Shown here: piece by piece, positions 16,733-24,293 of the stretch
How the letters are laid out: every line of letters begins with the position of its first letter
Position numbering within the stretch: position 1 is the stretch's first letter
Origin: JAJXWB01 sp039808645
GTDB lineage: Bacteria > Pseudomonadota > Alphaproteobacteria > Rhizobiales > Beijerinckiaceae
Assembly (NCBI GenBank): GCA_039808645.1
Contig: JBDHTL010000002.1
Span: 1-64,000, forward strand
Direction: 5' to 3'
Length of the DNA stretch: 64,000 nucleotides
The notes under the pieces: generated by a model
Databases searched by the model: none
The model's input: the letters and a program-made list of their open reading frames with translations, nothing else
Told to the model about the DNA's origin: nothing
Made by a program: the position numbers and the translations under genes

Positions 16733-18304
16733 ATGATGGGAGCGCCAAGGACGAGCGTTGCAGACCGTGCGCTGGGCAAGATGGTGGTGGGCGGCATATT
16801 GACCACGGCGGCGCGACGCTTTCGCGATCGCGAGGCGATCTATTGCGTCGGCACGGGCCGACGCTTCAGCTTCCGGCAGGTCAACGCGCGCTGCAATCGT
16901 CTCGCGCACGGGCTGAGCGGTCTCGGCTTCTCAAAGCCGGACGTGGTCGCCTTCCTGTGCAGCAACCGCGCGGAATTGCCGGAGATCTATTTCGCGCTCG
17001 CCAAGCTCGGCCTGGTCGGCATTCCGCTCAACTACCGCCTGGCGCCGGCCGAGATCGTCGCGCTGATGAAGGCGATGGGCGCGAAGGGCATGATATACGA
17101 GACGCGCTTCGCCGGCGCCGCGGAGCAGGCGAGGGCGCATCTGCGGATCGAGCGGTTCGTCGCGATCGGCGATGCGGCGCCCGACTGGGCGATCGCTTAC
17201 GAGGACCTGCTGGCGCGCTCTGCGGATAGCGAGCCCGACGTCGTGGTCGAGGAGCACGATCCCTTCTACTTCAACCTCACATCCGGCACGACCGGCCTGC
17301 CCAAGTCCTATGTTCTGACGCATCTGAACAATGCCGTGATCGGGCAGATGTTCGAGTGCTACGACATGTCGCGCAACGACGTGATCATGACGGTCTTCCC
17401 CGCGTTCGGCCGCGTCGGCTACGCCTGGATCGCGGCGGGCCTGCTGTTCGGGGCGCGCAACGTGATCATGGACTTCCATCCCTGCGAGTTTCTCCGCCTG
17501 GTCGAGCAGGAGCGCGCGACGCTGCTCAATCTCGTCGCGACGATGGCGGCGATGGCGCTTGCCGAACCGACATTGAGGCAGCGCGACCTCTCGTCGCTGC
17601 GCGGGCTCGTGTTCGCCGGCTCCATGTTTCCCGCGCCCTTGCGCGAGAAGGTGCAGGCGCATCTCTGCCCGCATATCTACGAATATTACGGGATGCAGGA
17701 AACCGGCGCCCTGACCATATCGACGCCGGACGACCGCAAGTTCAGGCCGGAGTCGATCGGCGCCCCCATGGCCTTCGCCGATGTCCGGATCGAGCGGCCG
17801 GACGGCAGCATCGCCGGCCCGAACGAACTCGGCGAGATCGTCGGCCGTTCGCCGGCCACCGTCACCGGATATTTCGAGAATCCGGAGAAGTCGGCGGAGA
17901 CCTTTCGAGGCGGCTACGTGCATACCGGCGATCTCGGCCTGATGGATGAAGAGGGCTTCGTCTTCATCAAGGGACGCCTGAAGGACATGATCATCACCGG
18001 CGGACAGAACGTCCACGCCGCCGAAGTCGAGGAGACGCTGCTGGCGATTCCCGGCGTCGCCGATTGCGCGGTGTTCGGTCTGCCCGACGAGATGTGGGGC
18101 GAGCGCGTTTCCGCGCTGATCGTGCGGGACAAGGCGAAGGGCGAGGCGACCGCGCAATCCGTCGACGCTTACTGCCGCGAACGGCTCGCCGGCTTCAAGA
18201 TCCCGCGCACGATCCTGTTCGACGAGGAGCCGCTGCCGCGCACGCCGACCGGCAAGGTGCAGAAATTCCTGCTGGTCGAGCGGTTCTCGGGCGACAAGCG
18301 GTGA
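16733..18304 (+). CDS. Acyl-CoA synthetase (second, divergent type)
   Basis: This 523-residue AMP-binding ligase differs clearly from its two neighbours. The phosphate loop reads LTSGTTGLPKSYV, the adenylate region YYGMQETGAL, then HTGDLGLMDEEGFVFIKGR and the C-terminal TPTGKVQKFLL. Two consecutive ATG codons follow a ribosome site GGAAGGAAGAGG; longer upstream reading in the same frame lies inside the preceding gene and is a shadow. Three CoA ligases in one region suggest a family of related acids or stepwise activation of intermediates. Confidence 0.88.
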   Translation: MMGAPRTSVADRALGKMVVGGILTTAARRFRDREAIYCVGTGRRFSFRQVNARCNRLAHGLSGLGFSKPDVVAFLCSNRAELPEIYFALAKLGLVGIPLNYRLAPAEIVALMKAMGAKGMIYETRFAGAAEQARAHLRIERFVAIGDAAPDWAIAYEDLLARSADSEPDVVVEEHDPFYFNLTSGTTGLPKSYVLTHLNNAVIGQMFECYDMSRNDVIMTVFPAFGRVGYAWIAAGLLFGARNVIMDFHPCEFLRLVEQERATLLNLVATMAAMALAEPTLRQRDLSSLRGLVFAGSMFPAPLREKVQAHLCPHIYEYYGMQETGALTISTPDDRKFRPESIGAPMAFADVRIERPDGSIAGPNELGEIVGRSPATVTGYFENPEKSAETFRGGYVHTGDLGLMDEEGFVFIKGRLKDMIITGGQNVHAAEVEETLLAIPGVADCAVFGLPDEMWGERVSALIVRDKAKGEATAQSVDAYCRERLAGFKIPRTILFDEEPLPRTPTGKVQKFLLVERFSGDKR

Positions 18305-18379
18305 GGCCGCGTCGGCGGCGGCCTTGACCTGCGGCCGGCGAGGCAACATCGATCTCTTGAAGGATATCGAGGTGAGTCG

Positions 18380-19105
18380 ATGAGCGCAAAGCGCGCGCAA
18401 GTGTCGCCTTGGGCGCCGTTCGAGGACCGGCGGCGCGCGCGGGACGAGAAGAAGCACGCGGTCCTGCGCATGGCCGCGCAGCTTTTTCTCGACGTCGGCT
18501 ATCACCGCGCGACCCTCACCGACGTGGCGACCCGGCTGAACATCACCAAGCCGGCGCTGTACAATTATTTCCGCAGCAAGGAAGAGATCCTCGACGAGTG
18601 CTACCGACTCGGTCAGCAGTTGGCCGAAGATACGATCGCCGAAATCGACGAGGAAGGCGGCGACGGCCTGACCCGGCTGCGCAAGCTGATCCGCGCCTAT
18701 GCGCTGCTGATGACGATCGATTTCGGCATGTGCCTCGTCCGCCTCGACGATCGGGAATTGTCGGAGGAGGCGCATCTTCGCGTGCGCGCCGAGAAGCGGC
18801 AGGACGATCTCGCCTTCCGCAGGTATATCGAGGCAGGCGTGGCCGACGGCTCGATCGTCGCGCGCGACCCCAAGCTCGCCGCCTTCGCAGTCGCGGGCTC
18901 CTTGAACTGGATCGGTCACTGGTACAGGGAGGGCGGCGCATATTCGGCCGAGGAGATCGCGGATCATTTCGCGGACCTGCTGACTGCCGGCCTCGCCGCC
19001 CGACGCGTTCGTCCGCGTCCCCGAACCGACAATCGCGCTACAGCAAAGTCGCGCAAGGAGAAGGCTGTCCGCGCAAAGCCGGCTCTCGGGAAAAAGAGCG
19101 GCTAG
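18380..19105 (+). CDS. TetR-family transcriptional regulator
   Basis: This 241-residue regulator has an N-terminal helix-turn-helix (TLTDVATRLNITKPALYNYFRSKEEIL) and a C-terminal ligand domain of the acyl-CoA-responsive kind often found beside beta-oxidation genes. The C-terminal tail is rich in lysine and arginine. It is the last gene after the two ligase genes and probably controls both divergent units of this cluster. A short GTAA-T-TTAC palindrome at 13758-13766 between those units is a possible but weak operator. Confidence 0.86.
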   Translation: MSAKRAQVSPWAPFEDRRRARDEKKHAVLRMAAQLFLDVGYHRATLTDVATRLNITKPALYNYFRSKEEILDECYRLGQQLAEDTIAEIDEEGGDGLTRLRKLIRAYALLMTIDFGMCLVRLDDRELSEEAHLRVRAEKRQDDLAFRRYIEAGVADGSIVARDPKLAAFAVAGSLNWIGHWYREGGAYSAEEIADHFADLLTAGLAARRVRPRPRTDNRATAKSRKEKAVRAKPALGKKSG

Positions 19106-19137
19106 ATCGGGATGATTTTCGGCGGTTTCATCGAGCC

Positions 19138-19293
19138 GTCATTGCGAGCCAACGGGTCGCGCCGAAGGCGCGCCCGATGACAGGCTCTGCGAAGCAATCC
19201 ATCCGGATGACTTCGATCATGATCCGTGGATGGATTGCCGCGTCGCTACAGGTGAAACCGCGTCGCGGCCTCACCGGAGCTCCTCGCAATGAG
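19138..19293. repeat. Interspersed palindromic repeat with nested inverted repeats
   Basis: The outer arms are CATTGCGAG (19140-19148) and CTCGCAATG (19283-19291). Inner arms GCAATCCATCC (19194-19204) and GGATGGATTGC (19228-19238) are perfect complements. This layout, beginning GTCATTGCGAG and ending CTCCTCGCAATGA with GAAGCAATCCA inside, matches a dispersed repeat that is common between genes in Rhizobiales genomes. It lies between the TetR gene and the next GntR module, at a module border. Family membership is from memory of such repeats. Confidence 0.7.
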
Positions 19294-19363
19294 GGCCTTT
19301 CGCGCTGGTGACGCGGATGGGTCGGGCCGCGGCTCGCCGCTTTTCTGCATCGCACAATAGTCT

Positions 19364-19412
19364 GATGTTAAACATCCGATCATTGCGTCGATTCCGGATA
19401 TGCTGTTACGAT
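19364..19412 (+). promoter_or_regulatory. Putative GntR operator and promoter
   Basis: A perfect 13-base palindrome, GATGTTAAACATC (19364-19376), is followed seven bases later by a -35-like TTGCGT (19383-19388) and, after 18 bases, a -10-like TACGAT (19407-19412). It precedes the GntR gene by about 80 bases. ATGT-N-ACAT cores are usual for FadR-subfamily operators, so self-control of the operon is likely. Confidence 0.45.
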
Positions 19413-19457
19413 CGGTCGAAACACGCTCACGGGGCGCTCTTGAAAAGGACCCTCACG

Positions 19458-20213
19458 ATGCAAGTCGCTCGGGGGAGCAAGCCGGGCCGTATCCAGGCGG
19501 TTCTCTCCACGTTGGGTCGGGAAATCGCGCAGGCCGTCATCCCGGAAGGGGCGGCTCTGCCGCCCGAACATGATCTCGAGATGCGGTTCGACGCGAGTCG
19601 CGGCGTCATTCGGGAGGCCATCAAGTCGCTGGCGGCCAAGGGGCTCGTTCAGGTGCGTCCGCGCCACGGAACGCACGTGCGCGCGCGCCGCGAATGGAGC
19701 CTCCTGGACCGTGATGTCCTGATGTGGCTGCTGGGGGATGGCGCGCCCGACCGGGGCCTGCTTCTCTCAATCCAGGAGGTGCGGTCGGTCATCGAGCCTG
19801 CGGCCGCGGCGTTCGCCGCCGAGCGCGCAACGAAGATCGATCGAGAGCGGATCAATGCGGCCCTTGTCGCGATGGAAACGTCGCACGACCAGGACAGCGC
19901 GACCGCCGCGGACAAAGCGTTCCATCTCGCGATCCTCGACGCCACCCACAACCCCATCCTTCAGGGTTTTCGTGGCGCCATCGACACGATCCTCGGCGCG
20001 GTCTTCCTCGTCGCCATCGGCGCCGAGAGCTGGTTCGACGAGAATCTCGCCAATCATGCGTCCGTCGCGCGCGCGATCGACGATGGCGACGCCAGGAAGG
20101 CCAGCGCCGCGATGGAGAGAGTTCTCGGCTTTACGCGGGAAAAATTGTCGAAGGCCAAAGTCGCGCCGTCCCGCCGTACGCCGGCAAGGCCCAAGAGGAT
20201 GCGCAATGTATAG
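19458..20213 (+). CDS. GntR-family regulator (FadR/FCD subfamily)
   Basis: This 251-residue regulator has an N-terminal winged helix (GAALPPEHDLEMRFDASRGV, IREAIKSLAAKGLVQVRPRHGT) and a C-terminal FCD domain with KAFHLAILDATHN and a later histidine in NHASVARA for metal binding. The chosen ATG follows AAAAGGA at a good distance; a longer open frame upstream runs into the operator region and is not credible. The stop codon overlaps the start of the cupin gene by eight bases, so the regulator is the first gene of the operon it probably controls. Confidence 0.87.
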   Translation: MQVARGSKPGRIQAVLSTLGREIAQAVIPEGAALPPEHDLEMRFDASRGVIREAIKSLAAKGLVQVRPRHGTHVRARREWSLLDRDVLMWLLGDGAPDRGLLLSIQEVRSVIEPAAAAFAAERATKIDRERINAALVAMETSHDQDSATAADKAFHLAILDATHNPILQGFRGAIDTILGAVFLVAIGAESWFDENLANHASVARAIDDGDARKASAAMERVLGFTREKLSKAKVAPSRRTPARPKRMRNV

Positions 20214-20703
20214 CGACATGAAGGGGTCGACCCATGTCCTGGCCTCGCCGGAGATTGCCGTCGTCGCAATTCCCGACGACGAGCGTGTCTGGGCGCCGCA
20301 GGCGCCCGGTGTCTGGTTCAGGCCGCTCATGCTCAACACGCGCCAGGGACAATGGTGCAATCTCCTGCGTGTGCGGCGCGCCGGCGTCTTGTCGCGCCAT
20401 CTGCATCCCAACCCCGTGCACGGCTTCGTTCTCAAAGGCAAGTGGTTCTACCGCGAGCACGACTGGATCGCGACGGAAGGGTCCTATGTCTTCGAGCCGC
20501 CGGGCGAAATCCACACGCTGGTCGTCCCTGAGGACACGCCGGAAATGATCACCTTCTTCAATATCCAGGGGTCGATGGTCTATCTCGACGACCAGAACAG
20601 GCATGTCGGCTACGAGGACGTGTTCACCAAGATCGACATGTGCCGTGCGCACTACGCATCCTGCGGCCTCGGCGCCGATTACGTCGACCAGTTCGTCAGA
20701 TGA
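20206..20703 (+). CDS. Cupin protein of the 2,4'-dihydroxyacetophenone dioxygenase family
   Basis: This single-domain cupin of 165 residues has the metal-binding pattern SRHLHPNPVHGFVLKG and YVFEPPGEIHTLVV, then the family words MITFFNIQGSMVYLDDQ and YEDVFTKIDMCRAHY. The characterised family member is an iron enzyme that cleaves the C-C bond of 2,4'-dihydroxyacetophenone to hydroxybenzoate and formate. The start follows AAGAGGA at seven bases. The downstream SDR gene begins in the stop codon. The exact substrate here is unknown, but an aromatic or other hydroxyketone made or used by the SDR is plausible. Confidence 0.8.
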   Translation: MYSDMKGSTHVLASPEIAVVAIPDDERVWAPQAPGVWFRPLMLNTRQGQWCNLLRVRRAGVLSRHLHPNPVHGFVLKGKWFYREHDWIATEGSYVFEPPGEIHTLVVPEDTPEMITFFNIQGSMVYLDDQNRHVGYEDVFTKIDMCRAHYASCGLGADYVDQFVR

Positions 20704-21473
20704 AGGCGGACGGCGGCCATTCTCCTGCTGTATCCGGCGCATGGGCGTCGATGTGGTACACGGGCAAGCGCGTCCTGATCACCGGCGGCACATCCGGAAT
20801 TGGCGAAAGCCTTGCGCGCGGCTTCATCGCGGCGGGCGCGGAAGTGACGATCTGCGGCGTCGCCGAAGCCGAGGTGGGCGCCGCGCGGCTCGATCCGGTT
20901 CTCCGGACGGCCGAAGCGCATGTCCTGGACGTGCGCGACCGGACGGCGATCGAGACGCTGGTCGGGCGGCACGATCGCCTGGACGTCGTCATCAATTGCG
21001 CCGGATTGATCCGACGCGGCGAGGAACTCGATCCGGACGTTTTCGAATCGGTGGTCGACGTCAACCTGAACGGCGCCATGCGCATGTGCGCCGCGGCGCA
21101 TCCGCTGCTGGCGCGATCGAAGGGCTGTATCGTCAATCTCGCCTCGATGCTGTCATTCTTCGGCGGCGGCCTCGTTCCCGGATATGCCGCGAGCAAGGGC
21201 GGCGTCGCGCAAATGACGAAGTCGCTCGCCATCGCCTACGCTCCGGATGGCGTACGCGTGAACGCCATTGCGCCTGGATGGATCGCAACCCCGCTGACGA
21301 CGGGTCTGCGGGAAGATCCCGCCCGCAGCCGCGCCATTCTCGACCGGACGCCGCTCGGTCGCTGGGGCGCGCCGGAGGATCTCCTCGGGGGCGTTCTCTA
21401 TCTCTGTTCGCCCGTCGCGTCGTTCGTCACGGGTACGATTCTCGTCATCGACGGAGGCTATGCCGTCAGCTGA
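20700..21473 (+). CDS. SDR-family oxidoreductase
   Basis: This 257-residue classical SDR has ITGGTSGIGESLA, INCAGLI, a serine in NLASMLS, the catalytic YAASK and the ending TGTILVIDGGYAVS. The ATG overlaps the cupin stop codon (ATGA), so translation is probably coupled. It may oxidise an alcohol to the ketone cleaved by the cupin enzyme. A longer frame beginning 60 bases upstream lies within the cupin gene and is rejected. Confidence 0.85.
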   Translation: MKADGGHSPAVSGAWASMWYTGKRVLITGGTSGIGESLARGFIAAGAEVTICGVAEAEVGAARLDPVLRTAEAHVLDVRDRTAIETLVGRHDRLDVVINCAGLIRRGEELDPDVFESVVDVNLNGAMRMCAAAHPLLARSKGCIVNLASMLSFFGGGLVPGYAASKGGVAQMTKSLAIAYAPDGVRVNAIAPGWIATPLTTGLREDPARSRAILDRTPLGRWGAPEDLLGGVLYLCSPVASFVTGTILVIDGGYAVS

Positions 21474-21586
21474 TCCTGGACCGACAAGCAAAGAAGCTCG
21501 ACGGCGTTGGCGCGAAGCCGGCGGATTTCGAGACAGGCAGATGGAAACGCACATAGGCGGCGATTGCCGCCGGCAGGAGGACAAGC

Positions 21587-22405
21587 GTGCTGGACGAGGC
21601 CAGTCAGGAGCGGTCGCGACGATGGATGCGACGTCTCGACATGCTGGTGGACGCCGCCATGTTCATCGCGCCGCTGGCGACGCTGGCGCTCGTCTGGGCC
21701 GTCGTCGTCCCGCTGTTCGATGTCAATCCGCGCGTCTTTCCATCGATAGGCGCCGTGGGCGGGGCGGCGCTCGACGCCATTCGCGACGGAACGCTGCTTC
21801 GGCACATAGGCGCCAGCCTTCTGCGCGTCGGCCTCGGCACGTTGATCGGGATCGTCACCGCGGTTCCCCTTGGCGTCGCCATGGCGCTCAGTCCGCCGGT
21901 CTCGGCGTTCCTCACCCCGCTTTTCCGCTTCTTCTCCGTGCTCGCGGGCATCGCCTGGATTCCGATCGCGACCCTGTGGTTCGGCTACGGCTTCGGCGCA
22001 ATCGTCTTCGTGATCTTCAACGCGGTCTTCTTCGTCGTCGCTTACAACACGCTGCTCGGCGTTTCCACGATTCCGCGCGCCTTGCGCAATGCGGCGGCTT
22101 CGCTGGGCGCGAGCCGCTGGTCCATTCTCACGGAAGTCATCCTGCCGGGCGCCTTGCCCAATATCGTCACCGGCGTCCGCACGGGGCTCGGCTTCGCCTG
22201 GCGTGGCCTTATCGCCGCGGAAATGATCGCGACGAATGTCGGGCTCGGCTACATGCTTTTCGTCGCGCGGGATTTCTACCGCACGGAGGTGATTGTCCTC
22301 GGCATGATCGTCATCGGCGCGCTTTGGCTGCTGATCGATCGCCTGCTTCTGGTTCCGCTCGAACGCGCGACCATCGAACGGTGGGGCATGGTGAGGCGCG
22401 CATGA
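21587..22405 (+). CDS. TauC/SsuC-type ABC transporter permease 1
   Basis: This 272-residue inner-membrane permease of the nitrate/sulfonate/taurine importer class starts with GTG after a CAGGAGG site. It has about six membrane segments and the EAA loop pattern AAASLGASRWSILTEVILPGALPNI. It overlaps the next permease gene by four bases. Having two different permease genes suggests a heterodimeric membrane part, which is unusual for this class, where one permease usually forms a homodimer. Confidence 0.9.
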   Translation: MLDEASQERSRRWMRRLDMLVDAAMFIAPLATLALVWAVVVPLFDVNPRVFPSIGAVGGAALDAIRDGTLLRHIGASLLRVGLGTLIGIVTAVPLGVAMALSPPVSAFLTPLFRFFSVLAGIAWIPIATLWFGYGFGAIVFVIFNAVFFVVAYNTLLGVSTIPRALRNAAASLGASRWSILTEVILPGALPNIVTGVRTGLGFAWRGLIAAEMIATNVGLGYMLFVARDFYRTEVIVLGMIVIGALWLLIDRLLLVPLERATIERWGMVRRA

Positions 22406-23208
22406 CGATGCTTCTGCGCACATGGGGCGTCTATTCGCGCGCGACAGCGCGCTGGCCGCTTCTCGCGACGCTAGCGCCTTTCGTTCCGCTGGTCTGCCTC
22501 TGGATCGCCTTGACGGAGTCCGGCATATTTCCGCGCGCGTTCCTGCCCGGCCCGATGGAGGTGGCGAAGGCCTTCCTCGCGCTCACCTACAAGGGCGTGT
22601 TGCCGGACTATCTGCAGGACAGTCTCCTGCGCCTGGCGACCGGGGCGGCTCTCGGCATGGCGATCGGCATCCCGCTGGGGTTGCTGATCGGCGTCAGCCG
22701 CCGCGCGCGCCGCATCGCCTGGCCGCTCCTGCTTTTCTTCCAGGCGATCGGCGATATCGCCTGGCTGCCCATTCTCCTGATCTGGTTCGGCTTCGGCCTG
22801 ACGACGATGACTTTCGTGATCGTCTACACGGTCCTGTTTCCCGTCGCGCTCAACACGGTTCTCGGCGTGGAATCCGTTCCGACGGATCTCGCGCGCGCGG
22901 CGCGGAGCCTCGGCGCGTCGCCCGCCCGCGTGCTCTGGGAGGTCACATTGCCGGGCGCGCTGCCCAACATCATCACCGGGTTGCGCAATGGCCTCGGCTA
23001 TGGCTGGCGGGCGCTGATCGCGGTCGAGATCATCGTCGGGACGAGCGGCATCGGCTTCATGATGTTCGACGCGCGGCGGGCGGGCTCCGTGGTCGAAATC
23101 CTGCTCGGCATGATCATCCTGGGATCTCTCTGGTACATCGTGGACGCCTGGATACTCGCGCCGATCGAGCGGGCGACCGGCCAGCGTTGGGGAATGGTGA
23201 CCTCATGA
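22402..23208 (+). CDS. TauC/SsuC-type ABC transporter permease 2
   Basis: This second permease, 268 residues, has the EAA loop AARSLGASPARVLWEVTLPGALPNI and a C-terminal segment ending RATGQRWGMVTS. It resembles the first permease in the loop and the end (ERATIERWGMV against ERATGQRWGMV), pointing to a gene duplication. The start is an ATGA overlap, and the stop overlaps the ATPase start. Together with the partner it should form the translocation channel. Confidence 0.9.
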   Translation: MTMLLRTWGVYSRATARWPLLATLAPFVPLVCLWIALTESGIFPRAFLPGPMEVAKAFLALTYKGVLPDYLQDSLLRLATGAALGMAIGIPLGLLIGVSRRARRIAWPLLLFFQAIGDIAWLPILLIWFGFGLTTMTFVIVYTVLFPVALNTVLGVESVPTDLARAARSLGASPARVLWEVTLPGALPNIITGLRNGLGYGWRALIAVEIIVGTSGIGFMMFDARRAGSVVEILLGMIILGSLWYIVDAWILAPIERATGQRWGMVTS

Positions 23209-23963
23209 CCACGCTTTCGCTGCGAAATCTCTCGAAGACCTATTTCGACCCCTATGCGGGCGCGCATGTCACCGCGGTCCATGACGTTTCGCTGGACGTG
23301 GACAAGGGCGAGTTCGTTTCCGTGGTCGGCCCGTCGGGCTGCGGCAAGACGACAATCCTCAACATGATCGCGGGCTTCATCCCTTATTCGGGCGGGGAAA
23401 TCCTCCTGAACGACAAGCCGATCGACGGGCCCGGCCCGGAACGCGGCGTGGTCTTCCAGTCCTTCGCGCTCTTTCCGTGGAAGACGGTCCTCGACAATGT
23501 CGGCTTCGGCCCGAAGATGCGCGGAGTGGCGAAGGCCGAGCGCGACAGGATCGCGCATGAATATCTCGCGCTGGCCGGACTGACCCATGCGGCCAATCGC
23601 TATCCCAACGAATTGTCGGGCGGAATGCAGCAGCGTGTCGGCGTTGTTCGCGCGCTTGCCAACCATCCCGACGTGCTGCTGATGGACGAGCCCTTCGCCA
23701 GCGTCGATGCGCAGACGCGCATGACGCTCCAGGAAGAGCTGACCCGCATCTGGCAGGAACGACGGCCGACGGTCATCTTCATCACGCATGACGTGCCCGA
23801 GGCGGTCTTTCTCGCCAACCGGGTCGTCGTGCTGTCAAGAGGGCGCGTGCTGGAGCAGGTTCAGGTCGACCTGCCGCGACCGCGTGTCTGGAACGAGCTG
23901 ATCGAGGATGACGAGTTCAAGAGGCTATCCTCTCACGTTCTTCACGCGGTCCGCTCGGCATGA
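23205..23963 (+). CDS. TauB/SsuB-type ABC transporter ATPase
   Basis: This 252-residue ATPase has Walker A GPSGCGKTT, the Q-loop FQSFALFPWKTV, signature LSGGMQQRVGVVRAL, Walker B VLLMDEPFASVD and the switch histidine in ITHDVPEA. The wording is that of nitrate/taurine/sulfonate transporters. It is co-translated with permease 2 (upstream) and a small membrane protein (downstream), both by ATGA overlaps. Confidence 0.93.
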   Translation: MTTLSLRNLSKTYFDPYAGAHVTAVHDVSLDVDKGEFVSVVGPSGCGKTTILNMIAGFIPYSGGEILLNDKPIDGPGPERGVVFQSFALFPWKTVLDNVGFGPKMRGVAKAERDRIAHEYLALAGLTHAANRYPNELSGGMQQRVGVVRALANHPDVLLMDEPFASVDAQTRMTLQEELTRIWQERRPTVIFITHDVPEAVFLANRVVVLSRGRVLEQVQVDLPRPRVWNELIEDDEFKRLSSHVLHAVRSA

Positions 23964-24292
23964 ACGTCCTGCGCCAGATCCTGCGTTCGACCAGGGGCCG
24001 CGTCGTCCTCGGCGTTCTCGGCGCATGGATCGCTTTTCAATCGTGGCTCACGCTTGTCGCCCCGACGAAGATCTCGCCCGAACTTCAGGGTTCCTCCGAG
24101 AAATTGAATGTGCAGATCGAATTGCCGTTCACGCCCGACCGGTTCCACGTCCTCGCCTTTCAGAAATACGGACGGGTCTCCGGCGCGGACGACCATTCGA
24201 TCGAATTGCGTGGCGTTAGACGAACGGACCTCGACGCTGTCGCCCGGCCATACTGGGTCAGGAGCGTCGGGCCGATAAAGGAGGGAGGTTAG
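23960..24292 (+). CDS. Small single-pass membrane protein, function unknown
   Basis: I do not recognise this 110-residue protein. It has a basic N terminus, one hydrophobic segment (VVLGVLGAWIAFQSWLTLV, about residues 15-33) and a soluble C-terminal part of about 75 residues, probably periplasmic. Its ATG overlaps the ATPase stop codon and the binding-protein gene begins one base after its stop, so the coding is well supported by context. It may be an accessory part of the importer, for instance a docking or assembly factor. Confidence 0.72.
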   Translation: MNVLRQILRSTRGRVVLGVLGAWIAFQSWLTLVAPTKISPELQGSSEKLNVQIELPFTPDRFHVLAFQKYGRVSGADDHSIELRGVRRTDLDAVARPYWVRSVGPIKEGG

Positions 24293-24293
24293 G

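Noticed and set aside
15150..18304. Non-ribosomal peptide synthetase modules
   Set aside because: The AMP-binding proteins are free-standing ligases with no carrier or condensation domains nearby.
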